Made by a program: the position numbers and the translations under genes. A stretch of DNA of 64,000 nt from Caryophanales bacterium UBA743 (lineage in GTDB: Bacteria > Bacillota_I > Bacilli_A > RFN20 > CAG-826), in the NCBI GenBank assembly GCA_002297365.1, contig DBKT01000011.1:62001-126000 (forward strand), in the 5' to 3' direction. Of this stretch, positions 52,452 to 61,319 are shown piece by piece. Position 1 is the first letter of the stretch. The number at the start of each line of letters is the position of its first letter. Under the pieces are notes generated by a model that was given only the letters and a program-made list of their open reading frames with translations, did no database searches and was not told the origin of the DNA.

Positions 52452-53423
52452 TTATTTGTACTTGTAGAATCCTTCGCCGGAAGACATTCCCAACTTCCCA
52501 GCATCGATGTATTCTTTAAGCACTTTTGCCATGGCTTTGAAATTGTATGGCATCATCATTTTCTTCAGGATTGGGCTAAGAAGTCCAGGAACCTTTTGAT
52601 ACTGCATAACGATGTTATATGCGGTTGTCAAACCAACCGTGTCGAAGATTTGAAATGGGCCTTTCGGAGCTCCTGTGCCTCTTGTCCAGGCTGTATCGAT
52701 GCTCTTCGGATCAGAAACGCCAGAGACATATAGGTCTAAGCCGGAAAGAAGAAAAGGAACCAACATGGAATTAAGGAGGTATCCGCTCTTCTCTTTCATA
52801 ACAGGCAAGGCGATCATGCGAATATCGTTGGCAAAATCCATGATTTCTTTGAAATATTTTTTATCGGTCTTTGGCTGAGCCATGATTTCCGCAGTGTTGT
52901 TTTTCCAAATGGAATTGGCAAAATGGAGAGAGAGGTATTTCTCAGGACGTCCGGTGTATTTTGCGAATTCGCTTGGCAAAAGGGTGCTGGAATTGGTGAC
53001 AAGAACGGTCTTTTCTGGAAGAAGAGGGGCAAGCATCTTATAGAAAGTGATCTTATCTTTTTCGTTTTCCGACATGGATTCGATCACAAGGTCCGCATCT
53101 TCCACCGCTTTCTTCAAATCAAGTTCTAATTGGATGCCTTTGTAAGCTTTTTCAACTTTCTCTAAGCATTCTTTGGCATTGAAGGCGTCCTTATCCGCAA
53201 TTCCCAAAGCAAACACGTTATCCCTCTTTCCTTCTGGGGTATCCATTTCCTGGATGGTCTTGATGTAGGTTTCTTTAAGATGATCCAATTTTGGCTGGCA
53301 ACGGGCGATGCTGCCCTTGCTTCTAAGCCAAATCGTGACATCGAAGCCACAATAGGCCGCTTGGAAAGCGATTTGGCTGCCTAAAACACCACCTCCGGCC
53401 ACTACGACTTTCTTATAACTCAT
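52452..53423 (-). CDS. 3-hydroxyacyl-CoA dehydrogenase-like oxidoreductase
   Basis: 323 residues. Rossmann NAD site GGGVLGSQIAFQAAYCGFD at the N-terminus, the ENEKDKITFYKML block and a catalytic His in LSLHFANSIWKNN, then the C-terminal 3HCDH domain (NSMLVPFLLSGLDLYVSG). It would reduce or oxidise 3-hydroxybutyryl-CoA-type substrates with NAD(H). No other butyrate genes are in this window, so the pathway is open. AAGGAG lies before the ATG; own terminator. Confidence 0.87.
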   Translation of the reverse strand: MSYKKVVVAGGGVLGSQIAFQAAYCGFDVTIWLRSKGSIARCQPKLDHLKETYIKTIQEMDTPEGKRDNVFALGIADKDAFNAKECLEKVEKAYKGIQLELDLKKAVEDADLVIESMSENEKDKITFYKMLAPLLPEKTVLVTNSSTLLPSEFAKYTGRPEKYLSLHFANSIWKNNTAEIMAQPKTDKKYFKEIMDFANDIRMIALPVMKEKSGYLLNSMLVPFLLSGLDLYVSGVSDPKSIDTAWTRGTGAPKGPFQIFDTVGLTTAYNIVMQYQKVPGLLSPILKKMMMPYNFKAMAKVLKEYIDAGKLGMSSGEGFYKYK

Positions 53424-53504
53424 AAAAATCTCCTTTATTATTTATGAAAATCTGCGCATTAATGATAACGAATTTTCGCAAATCGGTATAGTTTTATTTA
53501 AAAG

Positions 53505-53533
53505 AAAAAGGGACGCTTCGCGCATCCCTTTTA
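53505..53533 (-). terminator. Terminator after yebC
   Basis: GGGACGC / GCG-CATCCC hairpin flanked by A- and T-runs; the minus strand ends in TTTTTCTTTT. Confidence 0.7.
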
Positions 53534-53580
53534 TCCTTTTAGAGACAAACTCTATGAGCTTAAATGTTTCGATTCAGGAT

Positions 53581-54291
53581 TTATAAGTTAGAAACGTTGG
53601 TATACACGTTTTGGACGTCTTCGCATTCGTCCAATGCGGCCATCATGTCCTTGACTTTTTGGAGGTCATCCCCGGTTAATTCGATTGGCTCATTCGGAAC
53701 CATGGTTGATTCAGCGACATCGAAATCCGTAACGCCAAGGCCTTTTAAGATCTCTTTGGCTTTGTCCAAGTCATTTGGAGCGAGTCTCACTTCGATTTCG
53801 CCATTATCGAAATCGACGGATTGAACATCGATGTCGTCTAAGATCAAATTCTCTTCGACAGAATCGCGTAAGGCTGCATCGCCTTTGAATTGAAGGATGC
53901 CTTTATAATCAAAATTATAAGCGACGCTGCCCATCTTTCCGCCTTTACGGGTAACGATGGTACGAACGCTGACTAAGGCACGGTTCACGTTATCAGTTAA
54001 AGTATCCACGATGATATAGCTTCCGCCTGGTCCAAAGAATTCATAGCGACCGGAGATATATGCGGTTGCATCTCCGCCTTTTGCTTTTTCAATCGCGCGT
54101 TCAATGACGTCTCTTGGGCAAGTTTTACGATATTTTTCAATCGCGCTTCTTAAAGCGAGGTTGCTTTCTGGGTCTGGGACGCCGCTCTTAGCCGCGGCAT
54201 AGATCTCCTTCGATGCGCGCATATATATCGCGCTTTTTGCTTTTGCAGTGGCTGCCATAGCTGCAGCACGAACTTCAAAGTGTCTTCCCAT
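53581..54291 (-). CDS. yebC: YebC/PmpR family protein
   Basis: 236 residues, full length, with the N-terminal GRHFEVRAAAMAATAKAK and the middle EFFGPGGSYIIVDTLTDN typical of the family. Described as DNA-binding regulators and, more recently, translation factors that ease stalled ribosomes at proline stretches. Own unit with terminators on both sides. Confidence 0.93.
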   Translation of the reverse strand: MGRHFEVRAAAMAATAKAKSAIYMRASKEIYAAAKSGVPDPESNLALRSAIEKYRKTCPRDVIERAIEKAKGGDATAYISGRYEFFGPGGSYIIVDTLTDNVNRALVSVRTIVTRKGGKMGSVAYNFDYKGILQFKGDAALRDSVEENLILDDIDVQSVDFDNGEIEVRLAPNDLDKAKEILKGLGVTDFDVAESTMVPNEPIELTGDDLQKVKDMMAALDECEDVQNVYTNVSNL

Positions 54292-54326
54292 AATAAAAAC
54301 TCCTTTTTTGACTTTCGTATTTTACC

Positions 54327-54346
54327 ACTAGGCAAGAAAGCCTAGT
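54327..54346. terminator. Possible terminator hairpin
   Basis: Perfect ACTAGGC / GCCTAGT stem with AAGAAA loop between the PHP gene end and the yebC start. The T run follows it on the plus strand, where no gene needs it; on the minus strand the run is weak. Confidence 0.45.
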
Positions 54347-54355
54347 AGATTTTTT

Positions 54356-55183
54356 TCATTCCGGTTTATGAAACGGAAGCTTCAAAGACGTTAGGGGCAT
54401 CAAATGATGGCGTTTCACGAACCTTCTCACCCAATCATACGGGCTTGTTTCCAATTCCCATGGACGATGATTATCCACGCCGATGATGCACGGAAGATCG
54501 TATTCTTTTACCAAATGCCAAAATTCTTCATTCGGATAGGCGACTTCGAAATCCTTCCCCTCTGTTCTTCTCCCCCAGCGGGATGGCCCCATATTGATTT
54601 CAAGGATTATGCGTTCCTTTTTCGCGCACTCGATGATTTCTTTTGCCATGTCCTCAGCAAATGAATCCCATTTTCCGTACCATTGCATAAACAAATCGGG
54701 ATGGGCAACATAAATGAAATTATGCGATTTCATACCCGAAATGAGGTCGTTAACATACATACGGGTCGCCTGTTTTTTATCAGGAAGCTGTCCGTAAAAA
54801 ACAAGGGAATGGGTCGCTTTGTCTAAAAAACAATGCTGTCCTAAAATCATATAGTCCAGCTTCCCGCTACGGAGAAGATTGTCGTAATATTCCGCATATT
54901 CCTCAAAATACCACTCCGCTTCAAAGGCAAGATAAATTTCGATTTGGTCTTTGTATTTCTTTTGCAAAGAACGAACGCTCTCGAAATAATCCTCGGCATC
55001 TTTTTCGTAATCACCACGAATGGTAGGCTGGTGGATGCCCGGTAACATGATATGGTCGCTAAAACCATAGATTTTGTATCCGTTTTTAATTGCGGAAAGA
55101 ACGAATTCCTCATCCTCCCCTTCCGCATGTCCGCAACGCTTCGTGTGAGAGTGATAATTTACTTCAAATGGTTTATTTTCCAT
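54356..55183 (-). CDS. PHP-domain phosphatase (histidinol-phosphatase-like)
   Basis: 275 residues of a PHP fold: NYHSHTKRCGHAEG at the N-terminus (His-x-His metal pair), YVAHPDLFMQW and the late IIGVDNHRPWE supply further metal ligands. Members act as histidinol-phosphatases or phosphoesterases. No his genes are nearby, so a general phosphatase role is as likely. It starts within the end of truA (11-base overlap). Confidence 0.85.
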   Translation of the reverse strand: MENKPFEVNYHSHTKRCGHAEGEDEEFVLSAIKNGYKIYGFSDHIMLPGIHQPTIRGDYEKDAEDYFESVRSLQKKYKDQIEIYLAFEAEWYFEEYAEYYDNLLRSGKLDYMILGQHCFLDKATHSLVFYGQLPDKKQATRMYVNDLISGMKSHNFIYVAHPDLFMQWYGKWDSFAEDMAKEIIECAKKERIILEINMGPSRWGRRTEGKDFEVAYPNEEFWHLVKEYDLPCIIGVDNHRPWELETSPYDWVRRFVKRHHLMPLTSLKLPFHKPE

Positions 55184-55910
55184 AAAGCACTTCCTCCAAA
55201 ATTAAGCCTACGGGATCTGCTTGATAAGAGATGATTCTTCTCTTTTCATCGCTTAATAAGCCTTGCACTTCCTCTAAGCTCATCTTTCCTAAACCCACGC
55301 GGAAAGCGATGGCTATCATAATCCTAATTTGGTGCGTCATAAAGCCATTTGCTTCCAATAGCACACATACGTGTCCCTTCTTTTCCGAAATTTCAATTCT
55401 TCTGATGTCACGAATGAAATGATTCACATCCATCGGTTTCGAGGTAAAGTTCTTGAAATCATGGATGCCACGATATAGATTCATGCATTCTTCAAAAGAA
55501 GGGAATGAGAAACCGGGCAATTCCAATTGATATTCAAAAGAAGAAAGAACATTCCTTTCGCCAAAATGAAAGGAATAGGAGTAAATTTTCCCGCAAGAGG
55601 AATGCCTTGCATCAAAAGAAGGGTCTACCTCTTTTAAGGAAAGAACGCATATGTCCTTTGGCAATAGGCGGTTCAACGCGATACGAAGACGTTCAATATC
55701 CTGAATGTCCTTAGCGGAAAAGAAGGTAAAGGTCTGCCCTCTAGCAGATACCCCCTTATCCGTTCTTCCCGCCCCGTGAATCACGATCTTGTGGTTTAAA
55801 AGAGAGGATAGCGTTTCTTCTATTTTCCCTTGAATGGATGGGTAGTCTTTTTGTTTTTCAAAGCCCCAATAAGCTCCTCCATTATATTGCAAGATGCCGA
55901 AAATCTTCAT
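55173..55910 (-). CDS. truA: tRNA pseudouridine synthase A
   Basis: 245 residues from ATG 55910, which overlaps the ecfT stop as ATGA; a longer frame upstream is rejected. Catalytic Asp in GAGRTDKGVSARGQ. It makes pseudouridine at positions 38-40 of tRNA anticodon stems. truA after ecfA1-ecfA2-ecfT is a conserved Firmicute order. Confidence 0.95.
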   Translation of the reverse strand: MKIFGILQYNGGAYWGFEKQKDYPSIQGKIEETLSSLLNHKIVIHGAGRTDKGVSARGQTFTFFSAKDIQDIERLRIALNRLLPKDICVLSLKEVDPSFDARHSSCGKIYSYSFHFGERNVLSSFEYQLELPGFSFPSFEECMNLYRGIHDFKNFTSKPMDVNHFIRDIRRIEISEKKGHVCVLLEANGFMTHQIRIMIAIAFRVGLGKMSLEEVQGLLSDEKRRIISYQADPVGLILEEVLYGK

Positions 55911-56773
55911 TTTAATGTCAGTCCGAATAGCAGAGAATACAAATCCGTTCCCGTAATGGAAATGTAGAAAAATCCCGCCGCAGCCAAAGAAACAATCACA
56001 AATTCGAGCAAATCCCACCATCTAAAATGAAGTTGGCGGTATTTCGTTCGTTTGGTCATGGGATCGTAGCCTCTGCATTCCATCGCATTGGCAAGCTCGT
56101 CAGAACGGACAAAGGAAGAGACGAAAAGAGGGATGATTAAGGAAATAATAGCCTTGAATTTAGCAAAGATATGGCCATGCTTAAAATCCACTCCCCTAGA
56201 AGATTGGGCTTTTAAAATACGTTCAACATCTTCCAGAATCGTCGGGATAAAGCGAAGAGCCAAAGAGATAATCATTGCGAGGATTGGCGTAGGCACCCCC
56301 ATCCAGCGTAATGGACTCAAATACCATTCCAAGCCATCCGTAAGGGTTAGAGGCTTTGTCGTTGAGGTTAAAATCAAGGACAAAGAGAGCATGATGACCA
56401 AACGGAAGAAAACCTTTCCGGCTTCAAGAAGGCTTTCATAATAAATTTTGAAATCCCCGATCAGGAAATACCAATCTTGGTTTCCTTCGCTATAACGAGG
56501 GACAAAGATGTAAATCAAAAGAAGGAATATGACCATAAACCATAGGCCGCTTAGAGACTTTAGCAAAGAAGCTAGGGACATATGGGAAATCCAAAGAAGG
56601 ATAAGGGTGATAAGAAAAAGGAGCCCTAGCATCGTATAAGTCATTGCCCATGTTGGATACGTCACGAAAATAGCCACCATAAGAACGATTAAAGAATAGA
56701 TCTTCAAACGCGGATCCATTCTATGAATAAATGAGTTGTAAGGGACATAACGGCCCATTGTGAAATTAGCCAT
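55907..56773 (-). CDS. ecfT: ECF transporter transmembrane subunit EcfT
   Basis: 288 residues, about six membrane segments. The coupling helices carry the family's Arg-containing motifs AQSSRGVD and MECRGYDP, which contact the ATPases. It is the shared integral-membrane component for vitamin or metal uptake with different S-components, none of which is in this window. Starts 8 bases inside the end of ecfA2. Confidence 0.94.
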   Translation of the reverse strand: MANFTMGRYVPYNSFIHRMDPRLKIYSLIVLMVAIFVTYPTWAMTYTMLGLLFLITLILLWISHMSLASLLKSLSGLWFMVIFLLLIYIFVPRYSEGNQDWYFLIGDFKIYYESLLEAGKVFFRLVIMLSLSLILTSTTKPLTLTDGLEWYLSPLRWMGVPTPILAMIISLALRFIPTILEDVERILKAQSSRGVDFKHGHIFAKFKAIISLIIPLFVSSFVRSDELANAMECRGYDPMTKRTKYRQLHFRWWDLLEFVIVSLAAAGFFYISITGTDLYSLLFGLTLK

Positions 56774-57698
56774 TCTTTTTGCTCCTTATAATCGCATTCG
56801 CCAAATCATCTACGTTACGCATGTTGCTCGTATCGATATCCAGTCCTTTTTTCTCTAAACGGAGAGCAAAATCGAAAATATGTGGGTTTTGCAAAGAATA
56901 ACGCGTTAAATCCTGGCCAAAAAGCTCAGAAGGAGTGCAAACCTTCTCCACTTCGCCATTTTCCATGACAACGACTTTTTCGGCATAGGAGGCAACCAAA
57001 TCCATATCATGGGTAACAAGAATGATGCCTGTGCCATTCTCTTCTATCTTTTTGAAGAGGGTCATCGTCTCTTTCGCGGCTGCCGGGTCTAATCCTGCAG
57101 TCGGCTCATCGACAACCAAAATATCAGGAGAGGTAGCCAGAATACCTGCGATAGCCACCTTTCTTTTTTCGCCCCCAGAGAGTTCAAAAGGGCTTCTTTG
57201 AAAGAAAGATTCATCAAGACCGACACGCAAAAGAGCTTCATGGGCCACTTTGAGGGCTTCTTCTTTCTTCATCCCGAAATTCTTAGGGCCAAAGGACACG
57301 TCTTTTTCGACGCTGTCTTCAAAAAGCTGGTATTCCGGAAACTGGAAAACCAACCCCACTTTCTTACGCAGGGCTTTGATATCTTTGCTCGTATGTTTTT
57401 GATAGATGCGTTTTTGCTCTGCCTTGAATTTCGCCTTTTCCGCGGCAGTAAGCCTCTTGGGCATTTTTTCTTTCTTTGCTGGGTGATTTATGAAACCATT
57501 TACGTCGACGTAGCCGCTTGTTGGCGAAAGAAGAGCGTTAATCATCTGAATGAGCGTGGATTTGCCACTTCCCGTCCTCCCAACTATGGCAATGAAAGCG
57601 TGGTCTTCCAAAAGCAGGTCTATGCCTTTTAAAGCGAGGCTTTGCAAAGGACTTTTTAAATTGTAGGTAAAAGACAAATCGCGGAATTCTATCGGCAT
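56766..57698 (-). CDS. ecfA2: ECF transporter ATPase EcfA2
   Basis: 310 residues with Walker A GRTGSGKSTLIQM, signature LSGGEKRKVAIAG, and Walker B DEPTAGLDP. An insert of about 35 residues near residue 75-110 (rich in Lys/Glu, PKRLTAAEKAKFKAEQKRI) makes it longer than the usual ~280. Overlaps ecfA1 by 10 bases. Confidence 0.94.
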   Translation of the reverse strand: MPIEFRDLSFTYNLKSPLQSLALKGIDLLLEDHAFIAIVGRTGSGKSTLIQMINALLSPTSGYVDVNGFINHPAKKEKMPKRLTAAEKAKFKAEQKRIYQKHTSKDIKALRKKVGLVFQFPEYQLFEDSVEKDVSFGPKNFGMKKEEALKVAHEALLRVGLDESFFQRSPFELSGGEKRKVAIAGILATSPDILVVDEPTAGLDPAAAKETMTLFKKIEENGTGIILVTHDMDLVASYAEKVVVMENGEVEKVCTPSELFGQDLTRYSLQNPHIFDFALRLEKKGLDIDTSNMRNVDDLANAIIRSKKNG

Positions 57699-58510
57699 AA
57701 GTATTCCTCCAATTTCTCTTCGGTGTCAATTTCAGCGGGGATAGGCATTCCTTTGGCAATTAAGGCGTTTTTCAAAGCCACAAAGAAAGGCGAATCCAAA
57801 CGAACGCTTTTCAATTCCTGTTGATGAGAGAAAACTTCCTTTGGCTCCCCTTGCAAAAGAATCCTTCCGCCATTCATCACAAGGACATAATCCGAACGGA
57901 AGGCCTCTTCAACATCATGGGTGATGGATAGGACGGTAAGGGAAGGGTTTTCCTTCCTTAAAGAGAAAGTGATGTCCAAAATATCCTTTTTCCCTACAGG
58001 GTCAAGCATGGAGGTCGCCTCATCGTAAATAATTAAATCTGGATGCATGGCTAAGACGCCTGCGATAGCAATGCGCTGCTTTTGCCCGCCAGAAAGATTC
58101 TCTGGGGCTTTATCTAAAGAGTCAAACATCCCCACTCTCTTGGAATAAGCGTTGATGATCTCATCCATTTTTTCACTGGGGATCTGCCTGTTTTCCAAGC
58201 CGAAGGCAATATCATCCCTGACGGTTGAGCCTACGAATTGGTTGTCCGGATTTTGAAAAACGAGCCCGATTTTTTTGCGTAAGGCATAAACGGAATTTTT
58301 ATTCAGCTCTTGCCCAAAAAGAGAAATCTTTCCTTCATAAGAAGTAATAAGCCCGCTCAGAAGTTTTGCCAAGGTAGACTTTCCTGAGCCATTATGCCCA
58401 ATCAAAGTAACATATTTTCCTTGAGGTACGCTAAAAGAGACGGATTGAACCGCCTTGATTTCGTTTTTATCGTACGAATATGTCAGATTTTCTACTTCGA
58501 TGACATTCAT
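57689..58510 (-). CDS. ecfA1: ECF transporter ATPase EcfA1
   Basis: 273 residues with Walker A GHNGSGKSTLAKL, signature LSGGQKQRIAIAG, and Walker B DEATSMLDP, the variant typical of EcfA1. Pairs with EcfA2 to drive EcfT. Three bases after the dCMP deaminase gene stop, so all are one transcript. Confidence 0.94.
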   Translation of the reverse strand: MNVIEVENLTYSYDKNEIKAVQSVSFSVPQGKYVTLIGHNGSGKSTLAKLLSGLITSYEGKISLFGQELNKNSVYALRKKIGLVFQNPDNQFVGSTVRDDIAFGLENRQIPSEKMDEIINAYSKRVGMFDSLDKAPENLSGGQKQRIAIAGVLAMHPDLIIYDEATSMLDPVGKKDILDITFSLRKENPSLTVLSITHDVEEAFRSDYVLVMNGGRILLQGEPKEVFSHQQELKSVRLDSPFFVALKNALIAKGMPIPAEIDTEEKLEEYLCR

Positions 58511-58512
58511 TA

Positions 58513-58992
58513 TTACGAAATTTTGACAACCTTTCCTTGATAATGGGTCATTTTAACCCCTGCGAGGCGAAGAATCTTTTTCGACGCTTCGTAAATCAAA
58601 TCGTCGGAATGTTTGTCATCTAAATAAATGATTTCTTTGATTCCGACCTGGACAATCGCTTTGGCGCATTCGTTGCAAGGGAAAAGCGTCACATACATCT
58701 TGCAGCCATTCAGATATCCGCCATCCCTCGTATTCAAGATGGCGTTAAATTCCGCATGGCAAACATAGAGGTATTTGCTATCTAGCCCTTCGCCATGTCC
58801 CCAAGGAACTTCTTCATCATTCACTCCGCAAGGCATGCCATTATATCCAATGGATACCACTTTATTATGGCCATCGACAATACAGGCGCCCACTTGGGTG
58901 GAAGGATCTTTGCTTCGCATCGCGCTCAATTGGGCGATACCCATGAAATATTCATCCCAAGAGATATAGTCATCACGATGTTTTTCTTGCAT
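58513..58992 (-). CDS. dCMP deaminase family protein (ComEB-like)
   Basis: 159 residues with Zn-binding HAEFNAIL and PCNECAKAI (H-A-E and PC-x2-C). It deaminates dCMP to dUMP for dTTP synthesis. First gene of the ecf-truA run. AGGAG lies upstream. Confidence 0.92.
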   Translation of the reverse strand: MQEKHRDDYISWDEYFMGIAQLSAMRSKDPSTQVGACIVDGHNKVVSIGYNGMPCGVNDEEVPWGHGEGLDSKYLYVCHAEFNAILNTRDGGYLNGCKMYVTLFPCNECAKAIVQVGIKEIIYLDDKHSDDLIYEASKKILRLAGVKMTHYQGKVVKIS

Positions 58993-59060
58993 ACTGAAAG
59001 CTCCTTTGCGTCCTAAAGTATATCTTTTTAAAAGATATTCTTCATCTAAAATAATCCAAC

Positions 59061-60698
59061 CTATTTGATTTTCACGATAAGTCCCTCATATGGGCGAAGG
59101 CGTTTCTTGAAAGTAAAGCCCGCATGGGAATAATTGGAAAAGAGGACTTCTCCCACAAGAGAGGATATTTTGTGAGGGAGACGTTGGGTTTTCTTCGTTA
59201 GGTTTAAAAGAACGAAAAGCATTTCTCCTTGATAAGAACGGTAGAAGGCCATAATGCTACCTTTTGTTTTTATTGGTTCAAAATTTCCATAAAGCAAAGC
59301 GGGATTCTCTTTTCTAAATTCAATAAGTTGACGATAGAAAGACAAAATGGAGTCAGGGTCCTTTTCCTCTATCTCCACATTGATTTCCGGATAATTCGGA
59401 TTCACGGGCAGCCAGGTTTCCTTTCCACTTGTGAAATCAGCATTATTCCCTTTTCCCCATTGCATTGGGGTACGGGCATTATCGCGGTTGCAATTATGAA
59501 TCAGCTCCAACGTCTTTTTCTTTGAGAAATGGAACTTCGGAAGAAGATTCAACAACCAAAAATCAACGGGATCCCTATATTGTTCTGGCTGGAAAAGAGG
59601 GTAATCCGCCATTCCGATTTCCTCCCCCTGATAAAGAAAGGGCGTACCGCGTAACGTCAAAAGAATCATCGCCAATTCTTTAGCGGATTCCTTGTAATAT
59701 TTTTTCGTATCCCCGAAACGATTCAAGGAACGTGGCTGATCGTGATTCTCTAAGAAAAGGGCGTTCCAATCGAGTTCCCTTTGCCAGTCAAAAAACGTCT
59801 TCTTGAATTTCTTCGGATGGAATTTCGTTTTGAAAATCGGAACCAAAAATTTATCGGAATTAACCGTATCGAATTGGAAAACCAAATCGAGTTCCCTATC
59901 CGTGAAACGTCTGGCGTTCTTAAAATCAACGTTATAGGTTTCTCCTACCACCATGCAATCGTATCGCGAGAAAACATCCTCGTAAATTTGATGTAAGATA
60001 CGATGATTTCCCTCCTTCATCAAATATTTTTCTTGCCCGGTAACCCAAAGGCTCTTTCTTGCGTCTTTAAGGTCTTCCTTCCAGATTTGATTGATGACGT
60101 CGCATCGGAAACCGTATACGCCCTTATCAAGCCAAAAACGAAGAATCTTCTCCACTTCTTCCAAAACTCTGGGATTATGCCAATCCAAATCCGGTTGTTT
60201 CTTGCCAAAAACATGGAGGTAATAAGCGTTTGCTTCGGGAACATACGTCCATGCGGATCCACCGAAATTGGATGTCCAGTTATTGGGAGGCTCCGTATTG
60301 TTCTTTTTTCCTTTTCTCCAGTAATAGAAATCTCGGTAAGGGGAGGAAGGATGAATAGAGTTTTGAAACCACTCATGCTCATCTGAAGTGTGATTGACGA
60401 CCAAATCCATCACAATACGGATGCCTTTTCTTTTCGCCTCCTCGATTAGATGAAGCATATCTTGCATCGTTCCGTATTCGGGATTGATGGAATAATAATC
60501 GCTAACATCGTATCCAAAATCCGCATTTGCCGTTTTATAAACGGGTGAGAGCCAAAGAATGCCGACCCCGAGTTTTTTCAAATAATCAAGCTTGGAAATA
60601 ATGCCAGGAATATCCCCTATCCCATCTCCATTGGAGTCACAAAAAGAACGCGGATAGATTTGGTAAACAATCTGATTCTGAAAAAATTTATGCTCCAT
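59061..60698 (-). CDS. GH13 oligo-1,6-glucosidase
   Basis: 545 residues, cytoplasmic alpha-amylase family enzyme. The four family motifs are intact: MDLVVNHTS, nucleophile Asp in GFRCDVIN, acid/base Glu in VVGETYNV and the transition-state Asp in FLENHDQPR. The Val after the nucleophile (DVIN) is the residue that marks alpha-1,6 specificity in the isomaltase subgroup, whereas Thr there marks alpha-1,4 enzymes. Likely cleaves isomaltose-type oligosaccharides from host diet or starch. No transporter is adjacent. Near its own start no promoter or cre site was seen. Confidence 0.92.
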   Translation of the reverse strand: MEHKFFQNQIVYQIYPRSFCDSNGDGIGDIPGIISKLDYLKKLGVGILWLSPVYKTANADFGYDVSDYYSINPEYGTMQDMLHLIEEAKRKGIRIVMDLVVNHTSDEHEWFQNSIHPSSPYRDFYYWRKGKKNNTEPPNNWTSNFGGSAWTYVPEANAYYLHVFGKKQPDLDWHNPRVLEEVEKILRFWLDKGVYGFRCDVINQIWKEDLKDARKSLWVTGQEKYLMKEGNHRILHQIYEDVFSRYDCMVVGETYNVDFKNARRFTDRELDLVFQFDTVNSDKFLVPIFKTKFHPKKFKKTFFDWQRELDWNALFLENHDQPRSLNRFGDTKKYYKESAKELAMILLTLRGTPFLYQGEEIGMADYPLFQPEQYRDPVDFWLLNLLPKFHFSKKKTLELIHNCNRDNARTPMQWGKGNNADFTSGKETWLPVNPNYPEINVEIEEKDPDSILSFYRQLIEFRKENPALLYGNFEPIKTKGSIMAFYRSYQGEMLFVLLNLTKKTQRLPHKISSLVGEVLFSNYSHAGFTFKKRLRPYEGLIVKIK

Positions 60699-60739
60699 AC
60701 CATCCTATTTTACTAGAAAAAAGAGGGTTTGCCCCTCCA

Positions 60740-61102
60740 TTAGAAACGTTGAAGCATCAATAAGCGATATCCTTCGCCATAAACGGAATCGATTCTAGCT
60801 CCCTTTATGTAAGCCAATTTCTTACGAATCGAAGAAATGTGGACATCGATGGTGCGCGTCGGATACCTCTTGCCAGACGCCTTTAATTGCTCGTACTTCT
60901 CCTTGCCTAAGTCCGTATTCCAAGCCAAAGCGATCAAATCCTCCCTCTTCACGAAATGCGGACGGTTTAAATACAACATCTTCACTATTTTCCATTCAAG
61001 TGGGGTGAACTTCACGTGATAACGGCAATAAGAGAGGGTGTGTTTGTCAGTATCGCACTTAACGATAGAGTGATCTGCGCGTTCAATATCTACAATAGGC
61101 AT
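60740..61102 (-). CDS. Winged-helix DNA-binding regulator without receiver domain
   Basis: 120 residues from ATG 61102, chosen because CGGAG precedes it by six bases. A longer frame from a TTG at 61225 adds 41 residues with CPNC but has no SD. The C-terminal half is an OmpR/PhoB-type winged helix (KFTPLEWKIVKMLYLNR, RTIDVHISSIRKKL, YGEGYRLL). The usual phospho-acceptor domain is absent. It may regulate a neighbour such as the divergent lipoprotein operon; not shown. Confidence 0.75.
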   Translation of the reverse strand: MPIVDIERADHSIVKCDTDKHTLSYCRYHVKFTPLEWKIVKMLYLNRPHFVKREDLIALAWNTDLGKEKYEQLKASGKRYPTRTIDVHISSIRKKLAYIKGARIDSVYGEGYRLLMLQRF

Positions 61103-61241
61103 AACATTCTCCGAACGAAACCAAAGCTCCTTGGATTGACTATAAACGCAATTGGGGCAAAAAGCACGATTTTTTTCTTTTTTCCAAATAGAAGAAGCAT
61201 TCTTGCCTTCGCGCCAGCCAATCAAAGTTCAAAAATAATCA

Positions 61242-61269
61242 TTGAAAAATGTTTATTTGCCCATAATAT
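61242..61269 (+). promoter_or_regulatory. Promoter of the third lipoprotein pair
   Basis: -35 TTGAAA (61242-61247), 16-base spacer, -10 TAATAT (61264-61269), between the divergent winged-helix gene and the lipoprotein gene. Confidence 0.6.
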
Positions 61270-61287
61270 TCTTTTATTAACCGAAAA

Positions 61288-61319
61288 CTATGGGGGGAAC
61301 AATCTATGGGGGGAACAAT
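61288..61319 (+). repeat. Tandem 16-bp duplication carrying the ribosome site
   Basis: CTATGGGGGGAACAAT occurs twice in a row. Each copy has an ATG and a GGGGGG tract; the second copy supplies the SD for ATG 61318. A simple tandem duplication. Confidence 0.8.

Noticed and set aside
55911..56021. Upstream extension of truA
   Set aside because: It overlaps ecfT; the ATGA overlap at 55907-55910 fits the operon and TruA length.
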